Counted from the first letter of the stretch, positions 1 to 7,070 are shown. The stretch is 12,718 bases of DNA from Candidatus Cloacimonadota bacterium (GCA_009782695.1 WRIO01000008.1:1-12718), one strand, 5' to 3'. Notes: generated from the sequence alone by a model not told the origin. Program-made: numbers and translations.

Positions 1-20
1 AATTCATTTTCAAAAAACAC

Positions 21-53
21 TTGACAAAAAATCCTTATTTTTTTTTTTAGTAT
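21..53 (+). promoter_or_regulatory. Probable ffs promoter (-35 TTGACA, weak -10)
   Basis: A perfect TTGACA lies at 21-26, about 30 nt before the expected 5' end of the SRP RNA. The region that should hold the -10 box is an 11-nt T-tract (38-48) followed by TAGTAT (48-53). TAGTAT is the best match but gives a 21-nt spacer, and a 17-18 nt spacer would put the -10 inside the T-tract. The -35 call is firm; the -10 is uncertain. Confidence 0.5.
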
Positions 54-55
54 TT

Positions 56-155
56 GCCAGGTCCGGTGCAATTTTAGACTATGAATCAGGTCAGATTTGG
101 AAGAAAGCAGCCTTAAGTAGACCCTGAGATGTGTCACCGTAAACCTGGTTTTTTT
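56..155 (+). ncRNA. ffs: Signal recognition particle RNA, small bacterial type (4.5S-like)
   Basis: This RNA is the scaffold of the bacterial signal recognition particle; it binds Ffh and delivers nascent membrane and secreted proteins to FtsY. The conserved apical domain is visible: CAGGTCAG at 87-94, the GGAA tetraloop at 99-102 flanked by TTT (96-98) and GAA (103-105), and the 3' side AGCAGCC at 106-112. This matches E. coli 4.5S RNA, where GGUCAGGUCCGGAAGGAAGC has the same layout. CAGG (87-90) pairs with CCTG (123-126). The closing stem pairs CCAGGT (57-62) with ACCTGG (143-148) and GGTG (65-68) with CACC (135-138). Seven Ts (149-155) follow and form the terminator. At about 95 nt with no Alu-like domain it is the short form. 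The 5' end is inferred from the stem. Confidence 0.93.
143..155 (+). terminator. Intrinsic terminator of ffs
   Basis: The 3' strand of the SRP RNA closing stem (ACCTGG, 143-148) runs straight into seven Ts (149-155), so the RNA's own closing helix acts as the terminator stem. The last two Ts lie within the complement of the etfA stop codon (154-156), so the two genes meet with no spacer. Confidence 0.7.
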
Positions 156-1326
156 ACACCTGCTTTTTTATAAGTTTTGGCACTATTTCAAAAAGGTCAC
201 CCACTATTCCCAAATCTGCTACCTGGAATATAGGTGCGTCTTTATCCTTGTTTATAGCTATGATATAATCTGCTGACGACATGCCAGCTAAATGTTGTAT
301 AGCACCTGATATGCCACACGCTATGTAGATTTTCGGCTTTATAGTCTTACCCGTCTGTCCTACTTGATGTGGATAGGTTATCCATTCATTGTCAACAGCA
401 GCACGAGAAGCACCAACTCCTCCATCTAATTGATTGGCAAGGGTGTGGAGCATCTCAAAGTTTTTTGCTTCTTTTAAACCACGCCCGCCAGATACTACAA
501 TGTTTGCTTCTGACAGGTTGATTTTGCTTGAAATATCTTTTCTTGTTGATTTAAAATTCGTGAAAGTCTTTTGAATTGGTATATCGACAACAGTTATCAA
601 ACCTTGTCGAGTGTTGTCTATAGGTAATGGCATCATAACCTTGTGGCGAACAGTAGCCATTTGTGGTCTGTGATTTGGTGTGAGTATCGTGGCCATGATA
701 TTCCCCCCAAAAGCAGGTCTTGTCTGCATAAGGTTTCCGGTCTCGGGGTCGATATCGAGCCCTGTGCAATCGGCAGTCAAACCAGTGTGAACCTTCACTG
801 CCACTCGGGGTATGAACGATCGTCCGATATGCGTTGCACCTGCTAAGATAATCTCTGGTTGAAACTCTTCAATCAATTTTACAAAAGCCTCCGTATAGGG
901 AATATCTGTAAAGTCTTTTAATGCAGGATGATCAACAGCCAATACTTCGTCGGCGCCACAATATACAAGCTCCATCGCTAAATTATTGACATCTGAGCCA
1001 AACAATACCGCTACTAGCTTTGTATTTCTCTTATCTGCCAGCTCACGCCCTTTTCCCAAAAGTTCATAAACAACAGATGATAGCACATTGTCACGCTGTT
1101 CTGCAAAAACCCATACTTTTTGATAAACAGATTTATCTACAGTGGCTTCTTCTAACCTTCTTATTATCAAGGCTTGAAACAGGCAAGCATTAATACAAGC
1201 ATTGCAAAGCACACATTTATCAGGGTCAATCACAGCTATCTTGTCTATGATATTTATTGCTTGATACGAGCAAGCTTTTACGCACTTTGTGCAACCTGTA
1301 CACTTTTCTTTTATAATTTCTAGCAT
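154..1326 (-). CDS. etfA: Electron transfer flavoprotein alpha subunit with N-terminal 2[4Fe-4S] ferredoxin domain
   Basis: EtfA binds FAD and, with EtfB, passes electrons between acyl-CoA or similar dehydrogenases and ferredoxin, NAD or quinones in the cytoplasm. The first ~55 of 390 residues form a two-cluster ferredoxin domain with cysteines 9, 12, 15, 19 and 38, 41, 44, 48. The EtfA N-terminal domain follows, then the FAD domain with GGRGL, GASRAAVD, a GQTGK motif and IACGISGAIQH near the C-terminus. Ferredoxin-fused EtfA is known from anaerobes, including flavin-bifurcating lactate dehydrogenase and caffeyl-CoA reductase complexes. I chose ATG 1326 because GGAGAG sits just upstream (1335-1330) and the protein then begins MLEIIKEKCTGC. 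An in-frame ATG at 1380 would add 18 residues, but it overlaps a TTGACA box. No etfB or dehydrogenase gene is next to it, so its partner lies elsewhere. Confidence 0.92.
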   Translation of the reverse strand: MLEIIKEKCTGCTKCVKACSYQAINIIDKIAVIDPDKCVLCNACINACLFQALIIRRLEEATVDKSVYQKVWVFAEQRDNVLSSVVYELLGKGRELADKRNTKLVAVLFGSDVNNLAMELVYCGADEVLAVDHPALKDFTDIPYTEAFVKLIEEFQPEIILAGATHIGRSFIPRVAVKVHTGLTADCTGLDIDPETGNLMQTRPAFGGNIMATILTPNHRPQMATVRHKVMMPLPIDNTRQGLITVVDIPIQKTFTNFKSTRKDISSKINLSEANIVVSGGRGLKEAKNFEMLHTLANQLDGGVGASRAAVDNEWITYPHQVGQTGKTIKPKIYIACGISGAIQHLAGMSSADYIIAINKDKDAPIFQVADLGIVGDLFEIVPKLIKKQV

Positions 1327-1374
1327 AATCTCTCCAAAATTTATACCATACAATTTTTTATATTGTTTATTTTT

Positions 1375-1380
1375 TGTCAA
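1375..1380 (-). promoter_or_regulatory. Probable -35 box of the etfA promoter
   Basis: A perfect TTGACA followed by an A-run (1380 to 1375, minus strand) lies about 50 nt before the chosen etfA start. No good -10 falls at 16-18 nt. TATAAA occurs further down, at the end of the GGTATAAATTTTGG stretch before the ribosome site, but it is too close to the start and too far from the -35. The call rests on the -35 and its position. Confidence 0.35.
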
Positions 1381-1411
1381 TAAAAATATCAGTTTAATGA
1401 CATTTTTAATA

Positions 1412-1859
1412 TCATTTCTTTACTGCAAAAACAAAATGTGCAATGCTTACTAATTTACACAAAACAAAACACTCTTTATTTTTCCTGAACATTGCATCCC
1501 TTACCGAAGTGTTATTAGTAATATCACCTCCTGTGTAGATAAAGCTATAAGGACACAGATGGGATTAATATATTCTGTTTGCTATGTTTGAACAACCGAC
1601 CACGCGAAATAGTGAAACTTGCCATTTTTCCACCCACAAGTAGCTAATCTATCAGGTTGTATATCTGCCTTGACGTCCCAAAGGATTGAGGTATGATCTA
1701 CTGATACAAGTTATTTTTTTGCTGTCATATAGTCGAGGAAATTGTTTAGTTCTTAGAAAATCCTTTACACATTTCCGAAACTAATATCAAACGTTCTCCA
1801 TTCCGTTCAAGAGTGGCTCTATTTGTATTGCCCAAAATATAGCTTTTAAGCCTGAAATA
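1412..1859 (-). pseudogene. Decayed coding sequence, probably a DDE-type transposase remnant
   Basis: This 567-bp gap between etfA and panD has no intact gene, but protein-like segments run across three blocks on the minus strand. Frame A (about 1859-1749) encodes YFRLKSYILGNTNRATLER and continues to CKGFSKN before TAA (1748-1746). Frame B (about 1752-1561) encodes ELNNFLDYMTAKK, a stop, then LVSVDHTSIL and LATCGWKNGKFHYFAW, with another stop at 1584-1582. Frame C (about 1558-1412) encodes SFIYTGGDITNNTSVRDAM. The order VDHTSI followed by a GGDITNNTS motif recalls the first catalytic Asp and the 'pGNisDvsTL' stretch of IS4/IS1634-like transposases. That family assignment is inference from memory. 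No terminal repeats or target duplication were found. The stops and frameshifts are directly visible, so this is not a working gene. Confidence 0.45.
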
Positions 1860-1889
1860 CTATTTTATCTGAGAATAAAAATATTTTAC

Positions 1890-1925
1890 TTTACAAAAAA
1901 GCACAAAAAAAAAAGATGGTATCTG
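1890..1925 (+). promoter_or_regulatory. Possible promoter region of the panD operon
   Basis: TTTACA (1890-1895) is followed by an A-rich spacer with a 10-A run (1905-1914) and then TATCTG (1920-1925). The spacer between the two boxes is 24 nt, longer than a sigma-70 promoter normally allows, so the -10 is doubtful. The region lies between the decayed gene and panD, where the operon promoter must be. Confidence 0.25.
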
Positions 1926-1947
1926 TTTGAAAGACACGAGGTAAATA

Positions 1948-2313
1948 ATGTTTAGAAGTATGTTAAAATCAAAGATACATCGGGCTATAGTCACAGAAAC
2001 TGACCTAAATTACGAGGGTAGCATAGCCATAGATAAAGATTTGATGGATGCAGCAGGGTTGATAGCTTTTGAGGTTGTAAGTATATTCGATGTTCACAAT
2101 GGCAACCGTTTTGAGACTTATGTCATAGAAGGTGAGAAAGGTAGTGGAGTTATCAGCATAAATGGAGCAGCGGCTAGATTGGTGCATATAGGCGACCCTG
2201 TCATCATAGTTAGCTATGCATTGCTTAGCGAGGAAGAGATAAAAAAACATAAACCAGCAGTGATACTCATAAAAGACCCATCGAATAAAAAGTTTAAAAA
2301 AGAAAAGAAATAA
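1948..2313 (+). CDS. panD: Aspartate 1-decarboxylase (pyruvoyl enzyme)
   Basis: PanD decarboxylates L-aspartate to beta-alanine, the amine half of pantothenate. The zymogen cleaves itself between Gly24 and Ser25, and Ser25 becomes the pyruvoyl cofactor. This site is present as YEGS (22-25). Other active-site residues match the E. coli enzyme in place: Lys9, His11, Tyr22, Arg54, Thr57 and Tyr58. INGAAA, the conserved loop, follows near residue 70. Length is 121 residues against about 126 in E. coli; the tail is lysine-rich. GAGG (1938-1941) is a good ribosome site for this start. It is the first gene of a four-gene operon, and panC begins 1 nt after its stop. panB, often in the same cluster, is not here. 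Confidence 0.97.
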   Translation: MFRSMLKSKIHRAIVTETDLNYEGSIAIDKDLMDAAGLIAFEVVSIFDVHNGNRFETYVIEGEKGSGVISINGAAARLVHIGDPVIIVSYALLSEEEIKKHKPAVILIKDPSNKKFKKEKK

Positions 2314-2314
2314 A

Positions 2315-3151
2315 ATGCCCAAAATCATAACCCAAATAGCTGATATGCAGCAGTATAAAAAGTCTTTGAAAAGTAATGACCAGATGGGATTTATACCCAC
2401 TATGGGTGCTCTGCACGCTGGGCATTTAAGCTTGATAAAGGAATCTGTAGCGGAAAACGAGCAGACTGTGGTGAGTATATTTGTAAATCCTATTCAATTC
2501 GGGGTAAATGAGGATTTCACGAAATACCCGCGAAATATTGAAAAAGATATAGAGATTTTAAAAGGTTTAAAGGTCGATGTGGTCTTTGCCCCACAGAATG
2601 AGGATATTTACCCCGAAAACTTTTTAAGTTTTGTAAATGTAAATAAGATCAGTAATATGTATTGCGGTAAGGTGCGAAAAGGTCATTTTAAAGGGGTGGC
2701 TACTATCGTCTTAAAGATGCTAAACATAGCTCAAGCAGATAAGCTTTATTTAGGAGAAAAGGATTATCAACAGATAATCATCATCGAAAAAATGCTCGCA
2801 GATCTAAATCTGAACATAAAAGTAGTCAGATGCCCTATCATACGGGAGGCAGACGGACTAGCTATGAGCTCCCGCAATATGTATTTAAATAAAACCGAAA
2901 GAAAAAATGCAACTTGTCTTTATAAATCACTCTTGGTGGCAAAAGATAGCTACAGTAAGGGGGTTCAGAGCATCAGTAGAGTGAAAACCCAGATGGTCGA
3001 TGTCATCACCAAAAGCAATGGCATCATCGAATATATCGCCTTCACAGATAAAGACACTTTGCTAAAAGAAAAACACCTGACAGAAAATACTCGCATACTG
3101 CTTGCAGTGAAATTTGGAAATACAAGACTAATAGATAATATTTTAGTGTAA
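2315..3151 (+). CDS. panC: Pantothenate synthetase (pantoate--beta-alanine ligase)
   Basis: PanC activates pantoate with ATP to pantoyl-adenylate and joins it to beta-alanine, the last step of pantothenate synthesis. It belongs to the nucleotidyltransferase superfamily. Its signatures are all present: PTMGALHAGH with the HxGH motif at 34-37, FVNPIQF (56-62), YPR (71-73), the GEKDYQQ motif (147-153), and the KMSKS-like MSSRN (184-188). The length of 278 residues is normal (E. coli about 283). It starts 1 nt after panD, which makes the beta-alanine substrate, so the two products are likely made from one message in matched amounts. lysC follows after 3 nt. Confidence 0.97.
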   Translation: MPKIITQIADMQQYKKSLKSNDQMGFIPTMGALHAGHLSLIKESVAENEQTVVSIFVNPIQFGVNEDFTKYPRNIEKDIEILKGLKVDVVFAPQNEDIYPENFLSFVNVNKISNMYCGKVRKGHFKGVATIVLKMLNIAQADKLYLGEKDYQQIIIIEKMLADLNLNIKVVRCPIIREADGLAMSSRNMYLNKTERKNATCLYKSLLVAKDSYSKGVQSISRVKTQMVDVITKSNGIIEYIAFTDKDTLLKEKHLTENTRILLAVKFGNTRLIDNILV

Positions 3152-3154
3152 ACC

Positions 3155-4333
3155 ATGGGTATAGTTGTCAAGAAATTTGGGGGGACATCAGTCGAATCAA
3201 CTGAGAAAATAAAGAGAATAGCAAAGCACCTTGCTTCAACTAAAAAAGATAAAATAGTGGCTGTGGTATCTGCTATGGGTAAGACCACCAACGACCTGTT
3301 AAATTTAGCCTACCAAATCACCCAAAATCCAAACCAACGAGAGATGGATATGCTAGTGACAGCAGGAGAGAGGATCACTATGGCACTTCTATCGCTATCA
3401 CTGCAAGAACAAAAGAAAAGCTCTATCTCTTTCACCGGGTCGCAGAGTGGTATCATCACTGACAATTCTCACGGAAATGCAAAGATTTTGGCTATCAACC
3501 CGGTCCGTATCCCAGTCGAGCTAAAAAAGGGAAAGATAGTGATAGTTGCAGGCTTTCAAGGGGTGAGTTTAGAAAAGGAAATCACAACCCTTGGCAGAGG
3601 TGGTTCAGACACTTCCGCTGTGGCATTAGCTTGCTTTTTGGGAGCTGATAAGTGTGAGATTTTTACCGATGTGGACGGGGTATATACTGCCGACCCTAGA
3701 TATGTAAAAAATGCACAAAAATTACAAACTATTTCCCACGATGATATGCTGTATATGACTTATGCAGGCTCAAAGGTCTTGCATTCCAGGGCCGCTGAGT
3801 TTGCCCACAAGTATAATATCCCCGTAGAGATTAAATCTTCGTTAAATTTTAAAGAAGGGACTATGATAAAGAAAATGAGCAAAGAGAAGTCTCAAACCCC
3901 CAAAAATGATATAGTGGAATGTTCCACTGTCTGCACCATGACCCATAAAGAAAATATTTTGGTTTTCGAGGTCAGTTTTCCCGACAATAAATTACCGTAT
4001 ATAACCACTGAAATCTTTGACATGGAGCTCTCAGAAGGTTTTTATAAGTTTTATATAGAAAAACGGTTTGAAACTGCTTTTTTAGCACAGGTAGGCATAC
4101 CTGAAAAAGATATGGAACAGAATCCAGAATACTGTGTTATAAATTTATTAGGCTACAGGATTTGCCGTGATTATGCTTTTTTTATGGAATTAAATGAGCT
4201 TTTAAAGAAAAAGTGTAAACAGGAATTTTCTATCAAAAACCAAGGGATAGGCGTCCAAATAATGGTAAATCAAGCCGAAGCAAGTAAAGTAATAAAATTT
4301 TTAAATAATAAATATATTCAAAGAGAGGAATAA
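3155..4333 (+). CDS. lysC: Aspartate kinase (monofunctional), C-terminal half divergent
   Basis: The enzyme phosphorylates aspartate at the entry to lysine, threonine, methionine and diaminopimelate synthesis. The kinase domain (1-240) is conventional: KFGGTS (7-12), VVSAMG (37-42), VTAGE (68-72), TLGRGGSDTSAVAL (145-158), TDVDGVYTADPR (171-182) and the MTYAGSKVLH substrate region (201-210). The part from about 250 to 392, where two ACT domains normally bind lysine or threonine, is hard to recognise. The expected 'GVGM-S-GVA' stretch reads NLLGYRICRDYAFFMEL (330-346), and the usual 'iSTSEikIS' strand reads FSIKNQGIGVQIM. Feedback control may therefore differ or be lost; that is inference. It lies 3 nt after panC, and its stop directly abuts the next ATG. 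Both PanD and LysC use aspartate. Confidence 0.93.
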   Translation: MGIVVKKFGGTSVESTEKIKRIAKHLASTKKDKIVAVVSAMGKTTNDLLNLAYQITQNPNQREMDMLVTAGERITMALLSLSLQEQKKSSISFTGSQSGIITDNSHGNAKILAINPVRIPVELKKGKIVIVAGFQGVSLEKEITTLGRGGSDTSAVALACFLGADKCEIFTDVDGVYTADPRYVKNAQKLQTISHDDMLYMTYAGSKVLHSRAAEFAHKYNIPVEIKSSLNFKEGTMIKKMSKEKSQTPKNDIVECSTVCTMTHKENILVFEVSFPDNKLPYITTEIFDMELSEGFYKFYIEKRFETAFLAQVGIPEKDMEQNPEYCVINLLGYRICRDYAFFMELNELLKKKCKQEFSIKNQGIGVQIMVNQAEASKVIKFLNNKYIQREE

Positions 4334-4702
4334 ATGAGAAATAAAGTACTTATAGTCGATGATGAAAGTATGATATGTGAAGTAGGTGTGGAAATGTTTG
4401 ATATGCTAGGATACGAAGCATTTTCTGCTGAGACATTGGAAGCAGCTGTCGAAGTGTGGAAGGTAAACCATGCTGATATAGGGTTAGTCATCCTAGACTT
4501 AAACTTGCGAGGTGTGACGGGTATAGAAGTGTTCACAGCCCTCAAAGAGATAGACGGTAGTATAAATGGTGCGCTCGCATCGGGTGAATTTATAGAGTCC
4601 GATGCTCCAAAATTTAAGGCTCTAGGCTTTATAGACATATTGCTAAAACCTTATAAACTGAATACATTACAAGAACTGTGTGGGAAATATTTAGAAGGAT
4701 AA
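4334..4702 (+). CDS. Stand-alone response-regulator receiver domain protein
   Basis: This 122-residue protein is a single CheY-like receiver domain with no output domain. The acidic pair is Asp9-Asp10, the phospho-acceptor is Asp55 in LVILDLNL, the switch Ser is Ser83 (ASGE) and the conserved lysine is Lys105 in LLKPY. It would take a phosphoryl group from a histidine kinase and act by protein contact. The KPY motif and C-terminal helix resemble the receivers fused to hybrid histidine kinases. The start has a strong ribosome site (AGAGAGG) inside the end of lysC, and its ATG directly follows the lysC stop, so the two are translationally linked. No kinase gene is in the window, so the partner is unknown. 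A regulator at the end of an aspartate/pantothenate operon is unusual. Confidence 0.88.
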   Translation: MRNKVLIVDDESMICEVGVEMFDMLGYEAFSAETLEAAVEVWKVNHADIGLVILDLNLRGVTGIEVFTALKEIDGSINGALASGEFIESDAPKFKALGFIDILLKPYKLNTLQELCGKYLEG

Positions 4703-4730
4703 ATATAAACATAAATTTTTCGAAAAGATG

Positions 4731-4769
4731 TGACTGCATAGCGTAAGCTGCCAGCTAGCTTTTCAGTCA
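4731..4769 (+). promoter_or_regulatory. Hairpin in the feoB leader
   Basis: In the 118-nt gap between the receiver gene and feoB, TGACTG (4731-4736) pairs with CAGTCA (4764-4769). An inner helix AAGCT (4745-4749)/AGCTT (4757-4761) lies inside it. It lacks a following T-run, so it is a weak candidate for a terminator of the upstream operon, and it could instead be a leader structure for feoB. I recognise no riboswitch family. Confidence 0.35.
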
Positions 4770-4774
4770 TTAAA

Positions 4775-4797
4775 TTGTTGAGTTAGTATCATAACAA
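4775..4797 (+). promoter_or_regulatory. Imperfect 23-bp palindrome over the feoB start region
   Basis: TTGTT (4775-4779) is mirrored by AACAA (4793-4797) around a centre at 4786, with 8 of 11 arm positions pairing (TTGTT..G.TA-TA.C..AACAA). Its size and place just before an iron transporter suggest a metal-responsive operator such as a Fur- or DtxR-family site. It does not match the classical E. coli Fur consensus. The function is inferred from position only. Confidence 0.3.
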
Positions 4798-4820
4798 ATA
4801 AAATAATTACTATTGCCCTG

Positions 4821-6803
4821 GTGGGTAACCCCAATACAGGTAAATCAACTTTGTTTAGTGCGGTGACAGGGGCAAACCAGACCATCGGAAACTGGTCTGG
4901 CGTCACTGTAGAGAAAAAGTCCGGGTATTTTGACCAAGACGATGTTCGTTATGAAGTGGTTGACTTGCCGGGCATATATTCATTGACCACCTATTCTCTG
5001 GATGAGGAGATAGCGAGGAACTATATCTACCAATCTTCTCTAGACCTAATCATCAATATCCTCGATGTCATGAACCTTGAGCGGAATTTATTCCTCACTT
5101 TGCAGCTACTTCAGTTCCGTAAACCTATGATAATCTGCTTAAATATGATAGACATAGCAGAAAAAACAGGCTTATTTATCGACTTACCAGAGTTATCACG
5201 CTTGCTCGGTTGTCCCGTAGTCTCTATATCAGCAGCAAAAAAAAACGGCATAGATTTTCTAAGAAAATCCGTGGTTGAAGTGGTAAATAAACCAAGTATT
5301 TCAAATATTCAAATACCTTTTCACCCTGCTGTAGAGGCAGAATTGCAAACGCTCATCCCATTAGTCAAAGATCAAGCTAACCTTTCATCTTGTAAGGCTG
5401 ACTGGTATGCGTTGCAATTGCTCGAAAATGATTCTCTTATTTTTAGTAAAGCTAGTGACATAGAGAAAGATTTTGCTGCCACAGGGCGGGATAGCATTTA
5501 TCGCCAAACAAACACACTCCCAGAATCACTGATAGCCGAGGGCATTTATGCCTTTATCAGAAATGTTTGTCAAAAAACCTTGAATTTTAGTGACAAAAGC
5601 CGAGAGCATATATCTGATAAAATAGACCAAATGATGCTGTTGCCCTATGTGGGCATACCTTTGTTCTTTTTGGTTATGTTTTGTATGTTCACCCTATCGA
5701 TGGGGCTGAGTAAACCATTGATACATTACATCGAAGTGTTTTTTGATGTCGTCTTTGTAAAGGGAATATTCTCCTTCTTAATCAGTGTAAATATGCCTCA
5801 GTGGGTGATACTTATCTGGTCAGAAGGCATCTGCGGAGGTGGGCTGACCTTAGCTTGCTTGATATTCCCGATCCTGATAATATATTTATTCATCTCTCTG
5901 ATAGAAGAAAGCGGTTATATGGCTCGAGTTTCGTTTATTATGGATAGGTTTATGAATTTATTTGGAATGTCAGGAAAATCTATCATACCCATGATAATTG
6001 GTTTCGGCTGCACTGTTCCTGCTGTGCTAGCGTGCAGAACGTTGTGCAATAAGCGAGATAGATTGCTCACTGTGCTACTGGTTCCTTTTGTTTCTTGTGG
6101 GGCAAAGATACCTGTATATGTGATGTTTACCCTTTTCTTCTTCCCCAAATATTCTGGTTTAGTTTTATTTTCGCTATATGTTTTTGGCATCGTTATGGCT
6201 TTTGTCACAGCACAGTTATTTAAAAGACTTTCTTTTAGGGGTAACCCCTCAGAGTTTGTGATGGAGCTACCCGCTTATCGAATACCTGCTATCAAAAGCC
6301 TTTTTATTAGTGCATATAACAGAACCAAAATGTTTATCTTGCGAGCGGGTAAAACTATCTTTGTAGTGATTTTTCTATTTTCAATCATAAATGCTTTTCC
6401 TATAAAAACAGACAAGGAAACTGGGGAAACCAAAACCTTGCTGACACTCACAGGGCAAGTTATTACGCCCATTTTTAAGCCAATCGGTGTCGAAAAAGAA
6501 AATTGGCAAGCCTCAGTCGGTTTGGTAGCAGGCCTATTTGCCAAAGAGGCTATCGTAGGTGCTTTTCTTTCTACAGGAACAGAAAATAATGAGGGAAATG
6601 GTTTGGGTAACTTCTGTAGTATCCCTCAGGTAATAGCCTATTTACTGTTCGTGTTGCTATACACACCATGTGTGGTCGTTTTTATCACAGTTTATAATGA
6701 AGCAGGCTTATTTTATGCTAGTTTGCAAGCTGTCTATCAGTTGGTTTTAGCTTATGCTGTAGCCTTTCTCTTTTATCATGTCGCTACTTATATATTGTTA
6801 TAA
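4821..6803 (+). CDS. feoB: Ferrous iron transport protein B (start codon problematic)
   Basis: FeoB is the inner-membrane Fe(II) transporter with a cytoplasmic GTPase domain. Counted from GTG 4821, G1 is GNPNTGKS (2-9), G3 DLPG (48-51), G4 NMID (108-111) and the likely G5 SAAKKNG (137-143). A helical spacer follows to about 265, then the membrane part with two gate repeats, GFGCTVPAVLACRT and SCGAKIPVYVMF, each with the conserved Cys. At 660 residues it is full length for the family. The reading frame extends upstream as KIITIALV (4800-4823), the expected first beta-strand, but contains no ATG, GTG or TTG between the stop at 4779-4781 and 4821. AAT stands at 4797-4799, where ATG would fit. 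GTG 4821 would cut off that strand and has no ribosome site, so the true start is unresolved. No feoA is adjacent. The rest is intact. Confidence 0.93.
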   Translation: MGNPNTGKSTLFSAVTGANQTIGNWSGVTVEKKSGYFDQDDVRYEVVDLPGIYSLTTYSLDEEIARNYIYQSSLDLIINILDVMNLERNLFLTLQLLQFRKPMIICLNMIDIAEKTGLFIDLPELSRLLGCPVVSISAAKKNGIDFLRKSVVEVVNKPSISNIQIPFHPAVEAELQTLIPLVKDQANLSSCKADWYALQLLENDSLIFSKASDIEKDFAATGRDSIYRQTNTLPESLIAEGIYAFIRNVCQKTLNFSDKSREHISDKIDQMMLLPYVGIPLFFLVMFCMFTLSMGLSKPLIHYIEVFFDVVFVKGIFSFLISVNMPQWVILIWSEGICGGGLTLACLIFPILIIYLFISLIEESGYMARVSFIMDRFMNLFGMSGKSIIPMIIGFGCTVPAVLACRTLCNKRDRLLTVLLVPFVSCGAKIPVYVMFTLFFFPKYSGLVLFSLYVFGIVMAFVTAQLFKRLSFRGNPSEFVMELPAYRIPAIKSLFISAYNRTKMFILRAGKTIFVVIFLFSIINAFPIKTDKETGETKTLLTLTGQVITPIFKPIGVEKENWQASVGLVAGLFAKEAIVGAFLSTGTENNEGNGLGNFCSIPQVIAYLLFVLLYTPCVVVFITVYNEAGLFYASLQAVYQLVLAYAVAFLFYHVATYILL

Positions 6804-6845
6804 ACACAAAGCCAAAGAAATATTAGGACAAAAAGGAAACGAAAT

Positions 6846-7070
6846 ATGTCAGTTTCAGCGATATTTCTGATAGCTGCCACACCCGATCAAGACTATATAA
6901 TAAACTCCAATCCCATCCAAATTAGCATAGAATTAGGGATGACAAAGGATAGTGTGATACGGGTAATGAAAAACTCGGTGACCAAGCGGCAGATGATAGT
7001 GATATCAGGTGAGACAAGGTATGTGATACCCACAGCCTGGGCTAAAGAGATAGAAGTGTCTCTAATATAA
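6846..7070 (+). CDS. Small hypothetical protein, possible winged-helix (FeoC-like role)
   Basis: I do not recognise this 74-residue ORF as a named family. It starts 42 nt after feoB with a plausible ribosome site (AAAGGAAACG) before ATG. Residues 24-50 read like a helix-turn-helix: PIQISIELGM, then TKDSVIRVMKNSVTKRQMI. VISGETRYVIP (51-61) could be the wing. Small winged-helix proteins (FeoC) accompany FeoB in some bacteria, but FeoC's cysteines are absent here, so this is only an analogy. The last 29 bp overlap the 3' end of uvrC on the other strand. It could be a chance ORF, though the position and ribosome site favour a gene. Confidence 0.55.
   Translation: MSVSAIFLIAATPDQDYIINSNPIQISIELGMTKDSVIRVMKNSVTKRQMIVISGETRYVIPTAWAKEIEVSLI

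Noticed and set aside
551..846. Open frames on both strands inside etfA
   Set aside because: They overlap the conserved core of EtfA and show no domain features.
1327..1380. An 18-residue N-terminal extension of EtfA from ATG 1380
   Set aside because: It overlaps a TTGACA box, has no ribosome site, and the downstream ATG 1326 has GGAGAG and gives the normal ferredoxin start.
2005..2400. A 131-codon open frame on the minus strand across panD/panC
   Set aside because: It is antisense to two certain genes and its translation resembles no protein I know, with composition typical of a shadow frame.
4703..4796. A feoA gene or remnant before feoB
   Set aside because: The gap is too short and no frame gives a FeoA-like sequence; it holds only a hairpin and a palindrome.
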